Source: Burkholderiaceae bacterium (GTDB lineage Bacteria; Pseudomonadota; Gammaproteobacteria; Burkholderiales; Burkholderiaceae_D). From it: 44,883 bases of DNA. The stretch lies in contig JAMNXS010000016.1 in assembly GCA_023653025.1 (NCBI GenBank), positions 1 through 44,883 on the forward strand, given 5' to 3'. A program made the translations under genes and the position numbers. Numbering within the stretch: the first letter of the stretch is position 1; each line of letters begins with the position of its first letter. Shown one piece after another: positions 14,959 through 22,105 of this stretch. A model generated the notes under the pieces. It did not search any database and was not told the origin of the DNA. It worked only from the letters and a program-made list of their open reading frames with translations.

Positions 14959-14988
14959 CGATGCCATCGTCGCAGTCACATGGCATCG
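14959..14988. repeat. Perfect 9-bp inverted repeat in the divergent 14836-15084 region
   Basis: CGATGCCAT (14959-14967) and ATGGCATCG (14980-14988) are exact inverted copies with a 12-nt spacer. It is the main structure I see in the 249-nt divergent intergenic region between the HPF-like gene and the adhesin-E-like gene. It could be an operator for either gene or an RNA hairpin. Confidence 0.6.
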
Positions 14989-15084
14989 CGGGACATTGCG
15001 GGTTTCGGCAAGTGTTCGGAAGCTGCGGTATCTTCATGCCTGTTGCCTTTTCCTTCGCATGATGATTCATCGACGACATACGCC

Positions 15085-15468
15085 ATGAAAAAATTTTTTG
15101 CCTTGTTTTTGTTGTGCGCGGCATCGCTGGCGCAAGGGCAGACCTGGGAGCGCTATGCGCAATCCGGCGATGCGACGCAGTACTTCGACAAATTCCGCCG
15201 TGTCGTGATGAGCGGCATGGCCTTCGTCTGGGACCTGCACGATCTGCGCAGCGAGTCTGCGGCCGATGGCAAGCGCTGGCGCTCGGTGCTGTATCCGACG
15301 GAATACAACTGCCGCACCGTGCAGAAGCGCATACTGAGCTCGCACAAGATGTCCGGCCCGATGGGCAGCGGCGATACGGTCGCCGAAGATTCTGTTGTCG
15401 GCCCCTGGGTGGACGTGCAACCCGGCACTGCCGACGATCGATTGATGGTCGCGGCCTGCAGCCCGTGA
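15085..15468 (+). CDS. Secreted surface-adhesin-E-like protein
   Basis: This 127-residue protein has a signal peptide (MKKFFALFLLCAASLAQGQ) followed by a compact domain with the pattern W..Y......YFDK...V, VWDLHDL, SVLYPTEYNCRTVQKR and a final WVDVQPGTADDRLMVAACSP. This fits the surface-adhesin protein E-like family (secreted, two conserved cysteines, here in YNC and AAC). Such proteins are common in betaproteobacteria and mostly uncharacterised; the adhesin name comes from Haemophilus protein E and need not apply here. Its TGA overlaps the GTG start of a small lipoprotein gene. Confidence 0.7.
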   Translation: MKKFFALFLLCAASLAQGQTWERYAQSGDATQYFDKFRRVVMSGMAFVWDLHDLRSESAADGKRWRSVLYPTEYNCRTVQKRILSSHKMSGPMGSGDTVAEDSVVGPWVDVQPGTADDRLMVAACSP

Positions 15469-15737
15469 TCCGGCATGGGTTGCGCGCCGCCGGCGGGCTG
15501 TTGCTGCTGGCGCTGGGCGCCTGCGCATCGGTTTCCGACCACGGAGACGGCACGGCCTCCTACCGCTACAGCGCCTTCGATTTCTCCGGCGATTCATTCG
15601 CGCGGCAGAAGCGGCGCTGCGAGGCGCTGTCGATGAAGCCCCGGCACCTTGGCACCGATTGCGGCTTCTGGACTTGCAGCAGCCGCTACCGCTGCGAACC
15701 GAAGGCCGAAGCCGGTCAGAGCAGTGTCGCGCAGTAG
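15465..15737 (+). CDS. Small cysteine-rich lipoprotein translationally coupled to the adhesin-E-like gene
   Basis: A GTG at 15465-15467 overlaps the preceding TGA (GTGA) and opens a 90-residue frame with a textbook lipoprotein signal: basic start, GGLLLLALGAC with the lipobox LGAC (lipidated Cys near residue 20). The mature part contains four further cysteines (RRCEALS, TDCGFWTC, YRC), likely two disulfides. There is no Shine-Dalgarno at the GTG, consistent with coupling to the upstream gene. The same frame runs open well upstream, so a start-site choice was needed; the lipobox placement decides it. Function unknown. The last codons overlap the convergent membrane-protein gene by 22 nt. Confidence 0.65.
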   Translation: MIRHGLRAAGGLLLLALGACASVSDHGDGTASYRYSAFDFSGDSFARQKRRCEALSMKPRHLGTDCGFWTCSSRYRCEPKAEAGQSSVAQ

Positions 15738-16507
15738 ATGATGGCCGGGTGGCTGGCGAGCCAGGCCCAGAAAAAGCGGTTCAGCCCGAAATAGCGGAAC
15801 ACCAGAAAGTGGAATATCACGGCGATCGCGCAGTAGGCGAGCGCGATCCGCGGGCCGGCGAGCGCCAGCGGCGCCGCGCATTCCCACAGGATGAAGGCCC
15901 ATGAACAGGCGATGGCCACCGGCCGCCGCCGGAGTCTGCTGCCGGTCGCGAGCGGGCCGTACAGGCCGCCGTCCAGAAAATACGGCAGCGCACTGCCGTT
16001 GCGCCATTCGCGCGACAGCAGTTTGATCGCGCCGGAAATGAAATACGACGTGACCGAGTGCAGCCCGATATAGCCAAGTCCCGCCTTCCACGCGAGTGCC
16101 GGGTCGACTAGGTGTTGGCCGAGCTGCGCGATCAGCATCCCGGTCAACACCACGATGGTCATGAAGTCGCTGCCGCCGTTGAATGCCCCGCGCCAGCGAA
16201 TGAGGATCAGCACGCTGCCGACGAACAGCAGGACGACGCTGGTCGTGCTGCTGCCGGCAAACAGGCTGGCGGCCGCGGCGGTGCGCAGCATCAGGTGCAG
16301 CCGATGCACGCGCTCGCCATACAGCCAGTCGAATGCACGGCGTACGGGCGCCGATGCATGGACGACGTCGCCGCGCTGCACCGACCAGCGCCACAGGCCG
16401 CTGTCGCGCTGGGCCGGCAGCAGCCGCAGGTACTCGACGCACTGCACCAGCAGGCTGACGGCAGTCAGGCATTCGAGCGCGCGCACCGCGACCAACAATC
16501 CGTTCAT
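15716..16507 (-). CDS. HTTM-like multi-pass membrane protein
   Basis: This 263-residue protein begins MNGLLVAVRALECLTAVSLL and has about six to seven hydrophobic segments. The central part, GLGYIGLHSVTSYFISGAIK followed by LLSREWRNGSALPYFLDGGL, resembles HTTM proteins (the membrane family related to vitamin K-dependent carboxylase), in which a W..G.AL motif follows the second helix pair. No DCC thioredoxin-like partner is attached. The ATG overlaps the stop of the upstream gene by 4 nt, so the pair forms one unit. Family assignment is by eye and moderate. Confidence 0.6.
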   Translation of the reverse strand: MNGLLVAVRALECLTAVSLLVQCVEYLRLLPAQRDSGLWRWSVQRGDVVHASAPVRRAFDWLYGERVHRLHLMLRTAAAASLFAGSSTTSVVLLFVGSVLILIRWRGAFNGGSDFMTIVVLTGMLIAQLGQHLVDPALAWKAGLGYIGLHSVTSYFISGAIKLLSREWRNGSALPYFLDGGLYGPLATGSRLRRRPVAIACSWAFILWECAAPLALAGPRIALAYCAIAVIFHFLVFRYFGLNRFFWAWLASHPAIIYCATLL

Positions 16508-17022
16508 GCCGCTGCCAGGACCGGCGAGGTCAGTACGGCCATGCTCTCGTCCGCGTCCTCCAGCGGCGGCACTAGCCGCATTTCGAATTGCCAGTGCGTG
16601 GCCTGCATCGGCTGCGCATCGACCAGCGTGCGCGCCAGTTCGCTCACCATCCGGTAAGTCACGAGCTCGCGCACGTCCTGACCATCCGGCAGCGTCTGCA
16701 CATCGAAGCTGAGGTGGTCGACGAGATTTTGCTGGGCCAGCAGCAGGTTGTTGCCGGGGTTGTGAAACAGCTCGGCGGCGGACCAGCGCGCGCGGGGCAT
16801 GAACATCTGCCACGGCCCCCAGCGCCCGTCGGCGGTGGCGCTGCGCACGAACAGCCGCGGCTGGTGGCCGAAGCCGTGGTAGAAGCGCCAGTTCGGGAAA
16901 AAACTCCGCAACAGGAACAGCCAGCGCCCGCTCAGCACGCGGCGGCGGCGCACCAGGCTGATCAGCACGACGACGAAATAGCCGGCGACCAGCACAACGG
17001 TCAGGATCTGAAGGCGAGTCAC
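16504..17022 (-). CDS. Single-TM membrane protein paired with the HTTM-like gene
   Basis: This 172-residue protein starts at a GTG (17020-17022) with MTRLQILTVVLVAGYFVVVL, one N-terminal membrane anchor, then a basic stop-transfer (RRRRVLSGR) and a soluble domain containing FFPNWRFYHGFGHQPRLFVR. I do not recognise a characterised family; proteins of this kind often accompany HTTM-like genes. The 4-nt overlap with the downstream HTTM-like gene supports co-function. No clear Shine-Dalgarno was found for the GTG. Confidence 0.6.
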   Translation of the reverse strand: MTRLQILTVVLVAGYFVVVLISLVRRRRVLSGRWLFLLRSFFPNWRFYHGFGHQPRLFVRSATADGRWGPWQMFMPRARWSAAELFHNPGNNLLLAQQNLVDHLSFDVQTLPDGQDVRELVTYRMVSELARTLVDAQPMQATHWQFEMRLVPPLEDADESMAVLTSPVLAAA

Positions 17023-17202
17023 GAGTCGGGGAGAAAGCGGGGACGGCAGAAATTATTGCGTTGATGCAAGTTTATCAGCCGAATTGTCATCCCGACCCGA
17101 CGCCCGGCCCTCGAGCTGGATTAAACTTGCCGCAGTTAAACAAATGGTCCGGCCACGCCTGCCGCCTAAAAAGGCACCGGTGCCCGGCTGATCACACACT
17201 CG

Positions 17203-17598
17203 ATGAAAAAACGCGTGTCCTTGCTGTTGGTTCCTGTGCTGCTGCTTCCGGCGTTGCTGTCGGCCTGCGCCAGCCAGTCGGAACTGGCAGCGCAGCGCCT
17301 CGATCCGGCGCATCCACACTTCCGGTCGATCGGCTGTCAGCACAGCCTGCAGGGCAGCGAATTCCATCGCGACGCGAAAACCCTCAGCCTGATCGCGTCG
17401 CCGGCACTGGTTTTCCTGAGCGGCGGCCTGCTGCTGCCGGTGGTGGTGGCCAACGCCGGACTCGACTACGTCGATCGGGTCGATGCATCGAACATGTCCA
17501 CGCGCTGCGGCGGTCGCGGCCAGACCGAAAACGACATCCTGCGCGATGTCTCGGCCGGCGCGGCGCTGGGCGTGGTCACCGGCGGACGAGGGAAGTGA
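17203..17598 (+). CDS. Small lipoprotein with a second hydrophobic segment
   Basis: This 131-residue protein has a lipoprotein signal (MKKRVSLLLVPVLLLPALLS then AC, lipobox LLSAC), a short polar region with GCQHSLQGSEFHRD, a hydrophobic stretch LIASPALVFLSGGLLLPVVV and an acidic end with cysteine in STRCGGRGQ. It may be anchored in the outer membrane with a second membrane-interacting helix. No known family recognised. It begins 180 nt after the divergent membrane-protein gene and is followed 55 nt later by a methyltransferase-like gene. Confidence 0.7.
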   Translation: MKKRVSLLLVPVLLLPALLSACASQSELAAQRLDPAHPHFRSIGCQHSLQGSEFHRDAKTLSLIASPALVFLSGGLLLPVVVANAGLDYVDRVDASNMSTRCGGRGQTENDILRDVSAGAALGVVTGGRGK

Positions 17599-17653
17599 GG
17601 CCCGCAAGCGCACGCCCGGCAGCGAGCTTCTCGCTCTGCCCGAGGAACCGGGC

Positions 17654-18403
17654 GTGACGGCCCTGCGCGACACCACCGGCGGCCTGCGCTGGCACTGGCG
17701 CGCGTTTGTGCGCCTGCGTCGCTGGCGCGACACCACGCGCGCCATCGCCGATTGGCTCGATGGCACTCAGCCCGCGCATCGCGAGCTGCTGCTGATCGGC
17801 GGCAGCGCCGGCTGGATGATGTCCGGCCGCTGGCTGCAGCGTTTCGACCGTATCGTGCTGGTCGACATCGATCCCCATGCGGCCTGGCTGTTCCGACTCA
17901 ACCATGGCCGCCGGCTGCGTGCCTCGGGCACGCGGCTGGCGTTCGTGCAGGCCGACGGGCTGGCCCGCCTCGAGTCCTTGCTGGCCGCGCATCCGCAGGC
18001 GTCGGTCTTCTTCGACAACGTGCTGGGCCAGCACCTGTACCGCGTGGGCGATCTCGAGGTGGCCGAGCGCGAGCTCGATGCGCTCGGCGCGCGGCTGGCC
18101 GGGCGCGACTGGGGCAGCGTGCATGACCTGTTTTCCGGTCCGGTCGATCCGGCAAAACTGCCGGCATCGCCGCTGGCGCGCTTCGACGCACTGCGCGATG
18201 CCGGCGGACTTGCCGTCGATGGCCTGCGCGACACGCCGCTGCATCTGAAGCTGCTCGCGCAGGTCGGCGGCGCCGGCGACTGGATGGATCACCTGACCTC
18301 CGGCGTCTTCCCGCCGGGCACGTACAGCCGGCTGATCGCCTGGCCCTTTCTGCCGACCTATGCGCACTGGCTGCAGGCGGGCTGGGTTGCTGCCGACCGT
18401 TAA
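17654..18403 (+). CDS. SAM-methyltransferase-like protein, function unknown
   Basis: From the GTG at 17654 (Shine-Dalgarno GAGGAA seven bases before) this gives 249 residues. ELLLIGGSAGWMMSGRWLQ resembles motif I of Rossmann-fold methyltransferases and RIVLVDIDPHAAWLF the acidic motif II; SVFFDNVLGQHLYRV follows where the post-motif segment would lie. The glycine pattern differs from the usual GxGxG, so SAM binding is likely but not certain. Longer frames extend upstream into the lipoprotein gene and are rejected because they read as Arg/Pro-rich shadow sequence. No substrate can be suggested. Confidence 0.65.
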   Translation: MTALRDTTGGLRWHWRAFVRLRRWRDTTRAIADWLDGTQPAHRELLLIGGSAGWMMSGRWLQRFDRIVLVDIDPHAAWLFRLNHGRRLRASGTRLAFVQADGLARLESLLAAHPQASVFFDNVLGQHLYRVGDLEVAERELDALGARLAGRDWGSVHDLFSGPVDPAKLPASPLARFDALRDAGGLAVDGLRDTPLHLKLLAQVGGAGDWMDHLTSGVFPPGTYSRLIAWPFLPTYAHWLQAGWVAADR

Positions 18404-18486
18404 GGTTCAGGCCGGAAATGTCGATTACCAAAGTTGGCTAGAATGGCGGCCGCCCGCCCGACCCGTCGTGATTTGGAGGAAAAACA

Positions 18487-19302
18487 ATGACACGCCTGCT
18501 GCTCTCCCTGCTGATTGCTGCGAGCCTCACGCCGGCGGCCCGGGCCGAGGATCCGAAGAAGGATGCCGCTGCGTCGGCAGCACGGCCGCCGTCACCGGGC
18601 GCGCATCATCAGCCGCGCGACATCCTCTGGGCTTACGAGGGCGAGAAAGGTCCGGCTAAATGGTCGGAGATCGAGCCCGGTTTTCGCGCCTGCAACAACG
18701 GCAAGCGCCAGTCGCCGGTCAACATCGAAACGCGTGACGCCGAAAAGGCGGGCCTCAAGCCCATACAGTTCAGCTACCAGCCCGGCAACGCGGAGGTCGT
18801 CAATACCGGCCACACGATTCAAGTGAACTTGCCCGATTCGGGCAGTGCGCGCTTCGACAACCTCGAGCACAAGCTCGTGCAACTCCACTTTCATACGCCG
18901 AGCGAAGAAAAAATCGACGGCATGGCGCAGCACATGGTGGCGCATCTCGTGCATCGCGCCGGCGACACGCGCTTTGCGGTCGTCGCCGTGCTATTCAAGC
19001 TGGGCAAGGAGAACAAGGCGCTCAAGGCAGTATTCGAGAACCTGCCGCAGCGCCAGGGATTGCGTACCGATATCAAGGATTTCAATCCGGCGGACTTGCT
19101 GCCGGCCGACCCGACGTATTTTGCCTATACCGGCTCGCTCACCACGCCGCCTTGCACCGAGGAAGTGAAGTGGCATGTGATGAAGACGCCGATGGAAATC
19201 TCGTATCGCCAGCTGGCGGCATTCAAGGCGCTGTACAAGATGAATGCGCGCCCGGTGCAGCCGCTCAACGGGCGGCGGGTGCAGATGTTCGCGCAGCCCT
19301 GA
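18487..19302 (+). CDS. Periplasmic alpha-class carbonic anhydrase
   Basis: This 271-residue protein has a signal peptide (cleavage near residue 20, ARA-E) and an alpha-carbonic anhydrase domain: NNGKRQSPVNI (70-80), zinc histidines H134 and H136 in QLHFHTPSE and H153 in AHLVH, and SLTTPPCTEEVKWHV towards the end. It hydrates CO2 in the periplasm. Residue 151 is Val where the animal enzymes have the zinc-ligand-tuning Glu117; similar MVAHLVH sequences occur in some bacteria, so this may be normal for the subfamily. A very good Shine-Dalgarno (GGAGGAAAAACA) precedes the ATG. Confidence 0.95.
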   Translation: MTRLLLSLLIAASLTPAARAEDPKKDAAASAARPPSPGAHHQPRDILWAYEGEKGPAKWSEIEPGFRACNNGKRQSPVNIETRDAEKAGLKPIQFSYQPGNAEVVNTGHTIQVNLPDSGSARFDNLEHKLVQLHFHTPSEEKIDGMAQHMVAHLVHRAGDTRFAVVAVLFKLGKENKALKAVFENLPQRQGLRTDIKDFNPADLLPADPTYFAYTGSLTTPPCTEEVKWHVMKTPMEISYRQLAAFKALYKMNARPVQPLNGRRVQMFAQP

Positions 19303-19410
19303 CGCCAGCGGGCTGGTCGACGTTCACGCTTCGGCAAGGGGAGGGACCTCACGCCGGAGGCTCTTGGGCGAAGGAAGTGCTGCGCAGGATGTGCGCGGGA
19401 TGTGCGCAGG

Positions 19411-19818
19411 TTACAGCTTCTCGAGCGACTGGTGCAGCTTGAGGATTTTTTCCTTCAGCTCCGGCCGCGACTGCATCATGTCTGACACGCCGCCGAGTTG
19501 TCGCCGCGCCGCCTGCGCCGTCGATGCAACCGGTGGCAGCGTCTGGGCGGCACGGCCTGCCGTTGCGCGCGCCCGGGCAGCTAGAACGCTTGCCAGCGCC
19601 CAGACGACGCTGGCCACCAGCCACGCCATCCAGACACTGCCGGCCGGCAGCATGTCGAGTTCGGTCATGGCCGAGAACTCGCCCAGCCATCCCGACCAGT
19701 CCAGCCGCAGCCACCAAAGCACATTGCCCTGAGCTTTGCACGTCAGTGCGAATGCCGACACCAGCGCCAGCCAGTTCAGCGCCAGCAGCAGCGTGGGAAG
19801 CCGGGTCAGTCGCAACAT
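19411..19818 (-). CDS. Two-TM membrane protein downstream of a coiled-coil gene, near a ParA-like ATPase
   Basis: This 135-residue protein has an N-terminal hydrophobic segment (LPTLLLALNWLALVSAFALT), a loop rich in tryptophan (WWLRLDWSGWLGEF), a second segment (VWMAWLVASVVWALASVLAA) and a basic, helical cytosolic tail ending in KLHQSLEKL. It starts 3 nt after the stop of the coiled-coil gene (19822-20325), so the two are one operon, divergent from the ParA-like gene. No characterised family recognised. It could serve as the membrane anchor for the coiled-coil partner. Confidence 0.65.
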   Translation of the reverse strand: MLRLTRLPTLLLALNWLALVSAFALTCKAQGNVLWWLRLDWSGWLGEFSAMTELDMLPAGSVWMAWLVASVVWALASVLAARARATAGRAAQTLPPVASTAQAARRQLGGVSDMMQSRPELKEKILKLHQSLEKL

Positions 19819-19821
19819 CGC

Positions 19822-20325
19822 TCAGCCTTTCAATGCCGACGTGAGCTTCTCGCTCAGCGATTCGGCGATCTGCATGCGCAGTTTCGAGGTCTCGTGGATT
19901 TCCTGCTCGCTGCGCCACGCATTGGTCACCAACTCGGCCGCGAGGCTGCGCACGCCTTCGATCTCGGCGTCGAGCGCGGCAACGCGTTCCAGCAGCGACT
20001 TCCTCTCGTCGAGCTTGCCGCCGATGAGGCGGATCGCTGCATGTACCTGCGTCCAGGTCTGCAGGCGCGGGTCGCTGATCCGGAGGCTGTCGAATACCTC
20101 CTGCATCGATTCGCCGATGTCTACCAGCGCGGCTGTCGCCAGATTATCGAGGGCGGGGGCAGGAATATGCTCGGCAGATAATGCGGAAGGCGGGCAGGAA
20201 GGCGCGTCCGACTTTTCATCCATTCGCGCGCGATCATTAATCGAAATAATTTCGGCCGCCGCCGCACTCCATCCTGTTTTCGGTTCGAAACGCATCATCG
20301 TCGGTTTTGCAGAGGGCTTTCCCAT
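19822..20325 (-). CDS. Coiled-coil protein divergent from a ParA-like ATPase
   Basis: This 167-residue soluble protein has a basic N-terminal peptide (MGKPSAKPTMMRFEPKTGW), a disordered Ser/Pro/Ala linker, and a helical C-terminal half (LDERKSLLERVAALDAEIEG and TSKLRMQIAESLSEKLTSAL) with heptad spacing typical of coiled coils. I do not recognise the family. ParA-type ATPases are usually stimulated by a short basic N-terminal peptide of a partner protein; the basic tip here would suit such a role, but this is inference from position and composition only. The 151-nt AT-rich region upstream is shared with the ParA-like gene. Confidence 0.65.
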   Translation of the reverse strand: MGKPSAKPTMMRFEPKTGWSAAAAEIISINDRARMDEKSDAPSCPPSALSAEHIPAPALDNLATAALVDIGESMQEVFDSLRISDPRLQTWTQVHAAIRLIGGKLDERKSLLERVAALDAEIEGVRSLAAELVTNAWRSEQEIHETSKLRMQIAESLSEKLTSALKG

Positions 20326-20352
20326 CGTAAAAAACCTTTCAGAAAAAACAGT

Positions 20353-20380
20353 TTGATTTTTTGGAAGGCTTACATATACT
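20353..20380 (+). promoter_or_regulatory. Predicted promoter of the ParA-like gene
   Basis: TTGATT (20353-20358), a 16-nt spacer and TATACT (20375-20380) form a good sigma70 promoter in the AT-rich gap 20326-20476, which leaves a leader of about 90 nt before the ATG at 20477. The same gap must hold the divergent promoter for the coiled-coil gene. Confidence 0.5.
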
Positions 20381-20476
20381 CCGCAGTTATATTATGGCAA
20401 AGTTTCCCCCAAAGCAATAGCGGCTTTGTGATTAGCCCGAAAAATCAACGGCTTGCGCAACATTCGAAGGAATATC

Positions 20477-21337
20477 ATGAGCAAGGCATTGAAGATCCTG
20501 ATTACCAGCCAGAAGGGTGGCGTCGGCAAGAGTACGGTTTCCGCCAACCTCGCCGCGTATTTTTCTTATATTTCCGGCAAAAAAACTTCGCTGATCGATT
20601 TCGATCATCAGGCGACTGCCGGAAAATGGGTCCGAAAAGCTTATCCGATCGGCATCGATTGCCAGACCGTGGATCTGCCGAATGCAAAGGGCAGCGGCAT
20701 TGCCTTGCTCAAGGCGAAGGAGGCGCTGCGCAAGGCCAATGAAACGCGGGAGGTCGTGATTACCGACCTGACCTGGACCGACGTGTTGCCGCCGGATTTT
20801 CTGTTCGAGTTCGACCTGGTGCTGGTGCCGAGTTCGCTGTCGCGCGTCGAGCTCGACAGTACGCTGGAATTCGTCAACCGCTTCTCGTTCGTCTTCAACT
20901 CCCGGATGCGCCAGCCGCCGAAGCTGGTGATCGTGCCCAGCCGCGTCGACAACCTGCAGACCTACGAGAGCATTTTCTCGAAGTCTTTCAGCGCCGGCTT
21001 TTTCCTGTCACCGCCGGTGATGTACAGCGCGAGCGCGAATGAATTCTTCGGCACCGAATTCTTCGTCATGACCAGCAACGAGGCCGTGCGCGAGAATTTC
21101 CTCGAGTTCGGCCGCTCGATCGAGCAGCTGGGCGACATCGAAGCCGACCTGCGCCTGAGCACCCGCCAGCCGGCGCTGACGCACAAGGTGAGCGGCTCCA
21201 TCCTCGATCGCTTCCGTGCCATCCGCAATGCCGGCGACGACGCGCCGGTGCGCATGGCGGCCAACGACAGCAAGACGCAGCGCGGCTTGCGGATCAAGTC
21301 GGTGATTCCTTCCTTCCTCACGCTCGGGCGAGATTAA
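20477..21337 (+). CDS. ParA/MinD-superfamily ATPase
   Basis: This 286-residue protein starts MSKALKILITSQKGGVGKST with the deviant Walker A (residues 13-20) and its signature Lys13, followed by the Walker A' region IDFDHQATAGKW (40-51). It belongs to the ParA family of positioning ATPases but lacks the HTH of plasmid ParA type Ia and lacks a MinD-type amphipathic tail that I can see. No parB, parS-like repeat, flhF or cellulose synthase gene is adjacent, so it is neither the chromosomal ParA, FlhG nor BcsQ by context. The ATG at 20477 is preceded by AAGGA. Neighbours are the divergent coiled-coil and two-TM genes and, convergent, a Pro-rich periplasmic protein with MotB. Confidence 0.85.
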   Translation: MSKALKILITSQKGGVGKSTVSANLAAYFSYISGKKTSLIDFDHQATAGKWVRKAYPIGIDCQTVDLPNAKGSGIALLKAKEALRKANETREVVITDLTWTDVLPPDFLFEFDLVLVPSSLSRVELDSTLEFVNRFSFVFNSRMRQPPKLVIVPSRVDNLQTYESIFSKSFSAGFFLSPPVMYSASANEFFGTEFFVMTSNEAVRENFLEFGRSIEQLGDIEADLRLSTRQPALTHKVSGSILDRFRAIRNAGDDAPVRMAANDSKTQRGLRIKSVIPSFLTLGRD

Positions 21338-21353
21338 GAGCGCTCTGCGAGCT

Positions 21354-22100
21354 TCATTTTTTCGGCGCTGCCTTGTTCTTGTCGTCCGGCGGCGGTGGCG
21401 GCGGGGGCGGGGTGCCGTAGAGGAGGATGGAGACGTCGCGGTTGGTTTCTGCAAAGGACTCGAGCAAGCCGTCGATGGCAGCCGCCAGTTCAGCCGAGTC
21501 GGCCGACCCCAGCCACTGCGCGCGGTTGTTGCGCATAACGATCAATTGCTCGGCCGTGCAGTCTTTCGCCTTGCGCTTGAGCCAGGCGGCGGCTTTCGTG
21601 CGCCGGGTCTGTTCGTCGGTCGTGTCGATGCCGATCGCGCGGAACTCTGCCACCGCGCAGGACGGCGGTTTCAGCGGGCCCGGCTTGGGCGGCGGCGGCG
21701 CTTCGGCCGCCGTGTTCTTGTCGTTCTTCTTTGCCGGCGGCGTCGCGGGCACGGCGGCCGCAGCCGGCGGCGTGGCGGGTGCGGCCGCCGGCGTGGCAGT
21801 CTGTGGTGCAGCGGGTGGTGCGGCCGGTGATGTTGGTGCCGGTGCGGCAGGGGTGGTGGCCGGCCTGCCGTTGGCCGGCGCGCCGGGCGCGGGCCTGGCA
21901 GCCGGGATCGCCGCGGCTGGCTGGTTGGCCGCCGGCGGCGCGGGCGTCGCGTTCGGCGCCTGTGCGCCGGCCACGCCGGGCAGCAGGCTTGCCGACAGCG
22001 CTGCGACCAGCATGGCTAACAGTGTGGCTGACTGCGTGGCCGACAGCGCGGTCAGCGGCAGGTGGCCGGGCGCAGCGGGGCGCGGGGTGCGGGTAGTCAT
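21354..22100 (-). CDS. Pro/Ala-rich periplasmic protein downstream of motB
   Basis: This 248-residue protein has an N-terminal hydrophobic segment (TLLAMLVAALSASLLPGVAG, a signal peptide or anchor), a long Ala/Pro/Thr-rich linker (about residues 47-145) and a small helical domain with two cysteines (PPSCAVAEFRAIGIDTTDEQ and KAKDCTAEQLIVMRNNRAQW), ending in a polyproline run. No known family recognised. It starts 5 nt after the motB stop and is presumably co-transcribed. The linker length is what would be needed to span part of the periplasm, as in some envelope proteins; its relation to MotB is suggested only by operon position. Confidence 0.7.
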   Translation of the reverse strand: MTTRTPRPAAPGHLPLTALSATQSATLLAMLVAALSASLLPGVAGAQAPNATPAPPAANQPAAAIPAARPAPGAPANGRPATTPAAPAPTSPAAPPAAPQTATPAAAPATPPAAAAVPATPPAKKNDKNTAAEAPPPPKPGPLKPPSCAVAEFRAIGIDTTDEQTRRTKAAAWLKRKAKDCTAEQLIVMRNNRAQWLGSADSAELAAAIDGLLESFAETNRDVSILLYGTPPPPPPPPDDKNKAAPKK

Positions 22101-22105
22101 GAGTG

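Noticed and set aside
19376-19412. Short GATGTGCGC direct repeats after the carbonic anhydrase
   Set aside because: Only three imperfect copies of a 9-11 nt motif in a short convergent gap; too little to call.
20477-21337. Chromosomal ParA or FlhG
   Set aside because: No parB, parS-like dyads, flhF or flagellar genes are adjacent, and the sequence lacks features I would use to assign either.
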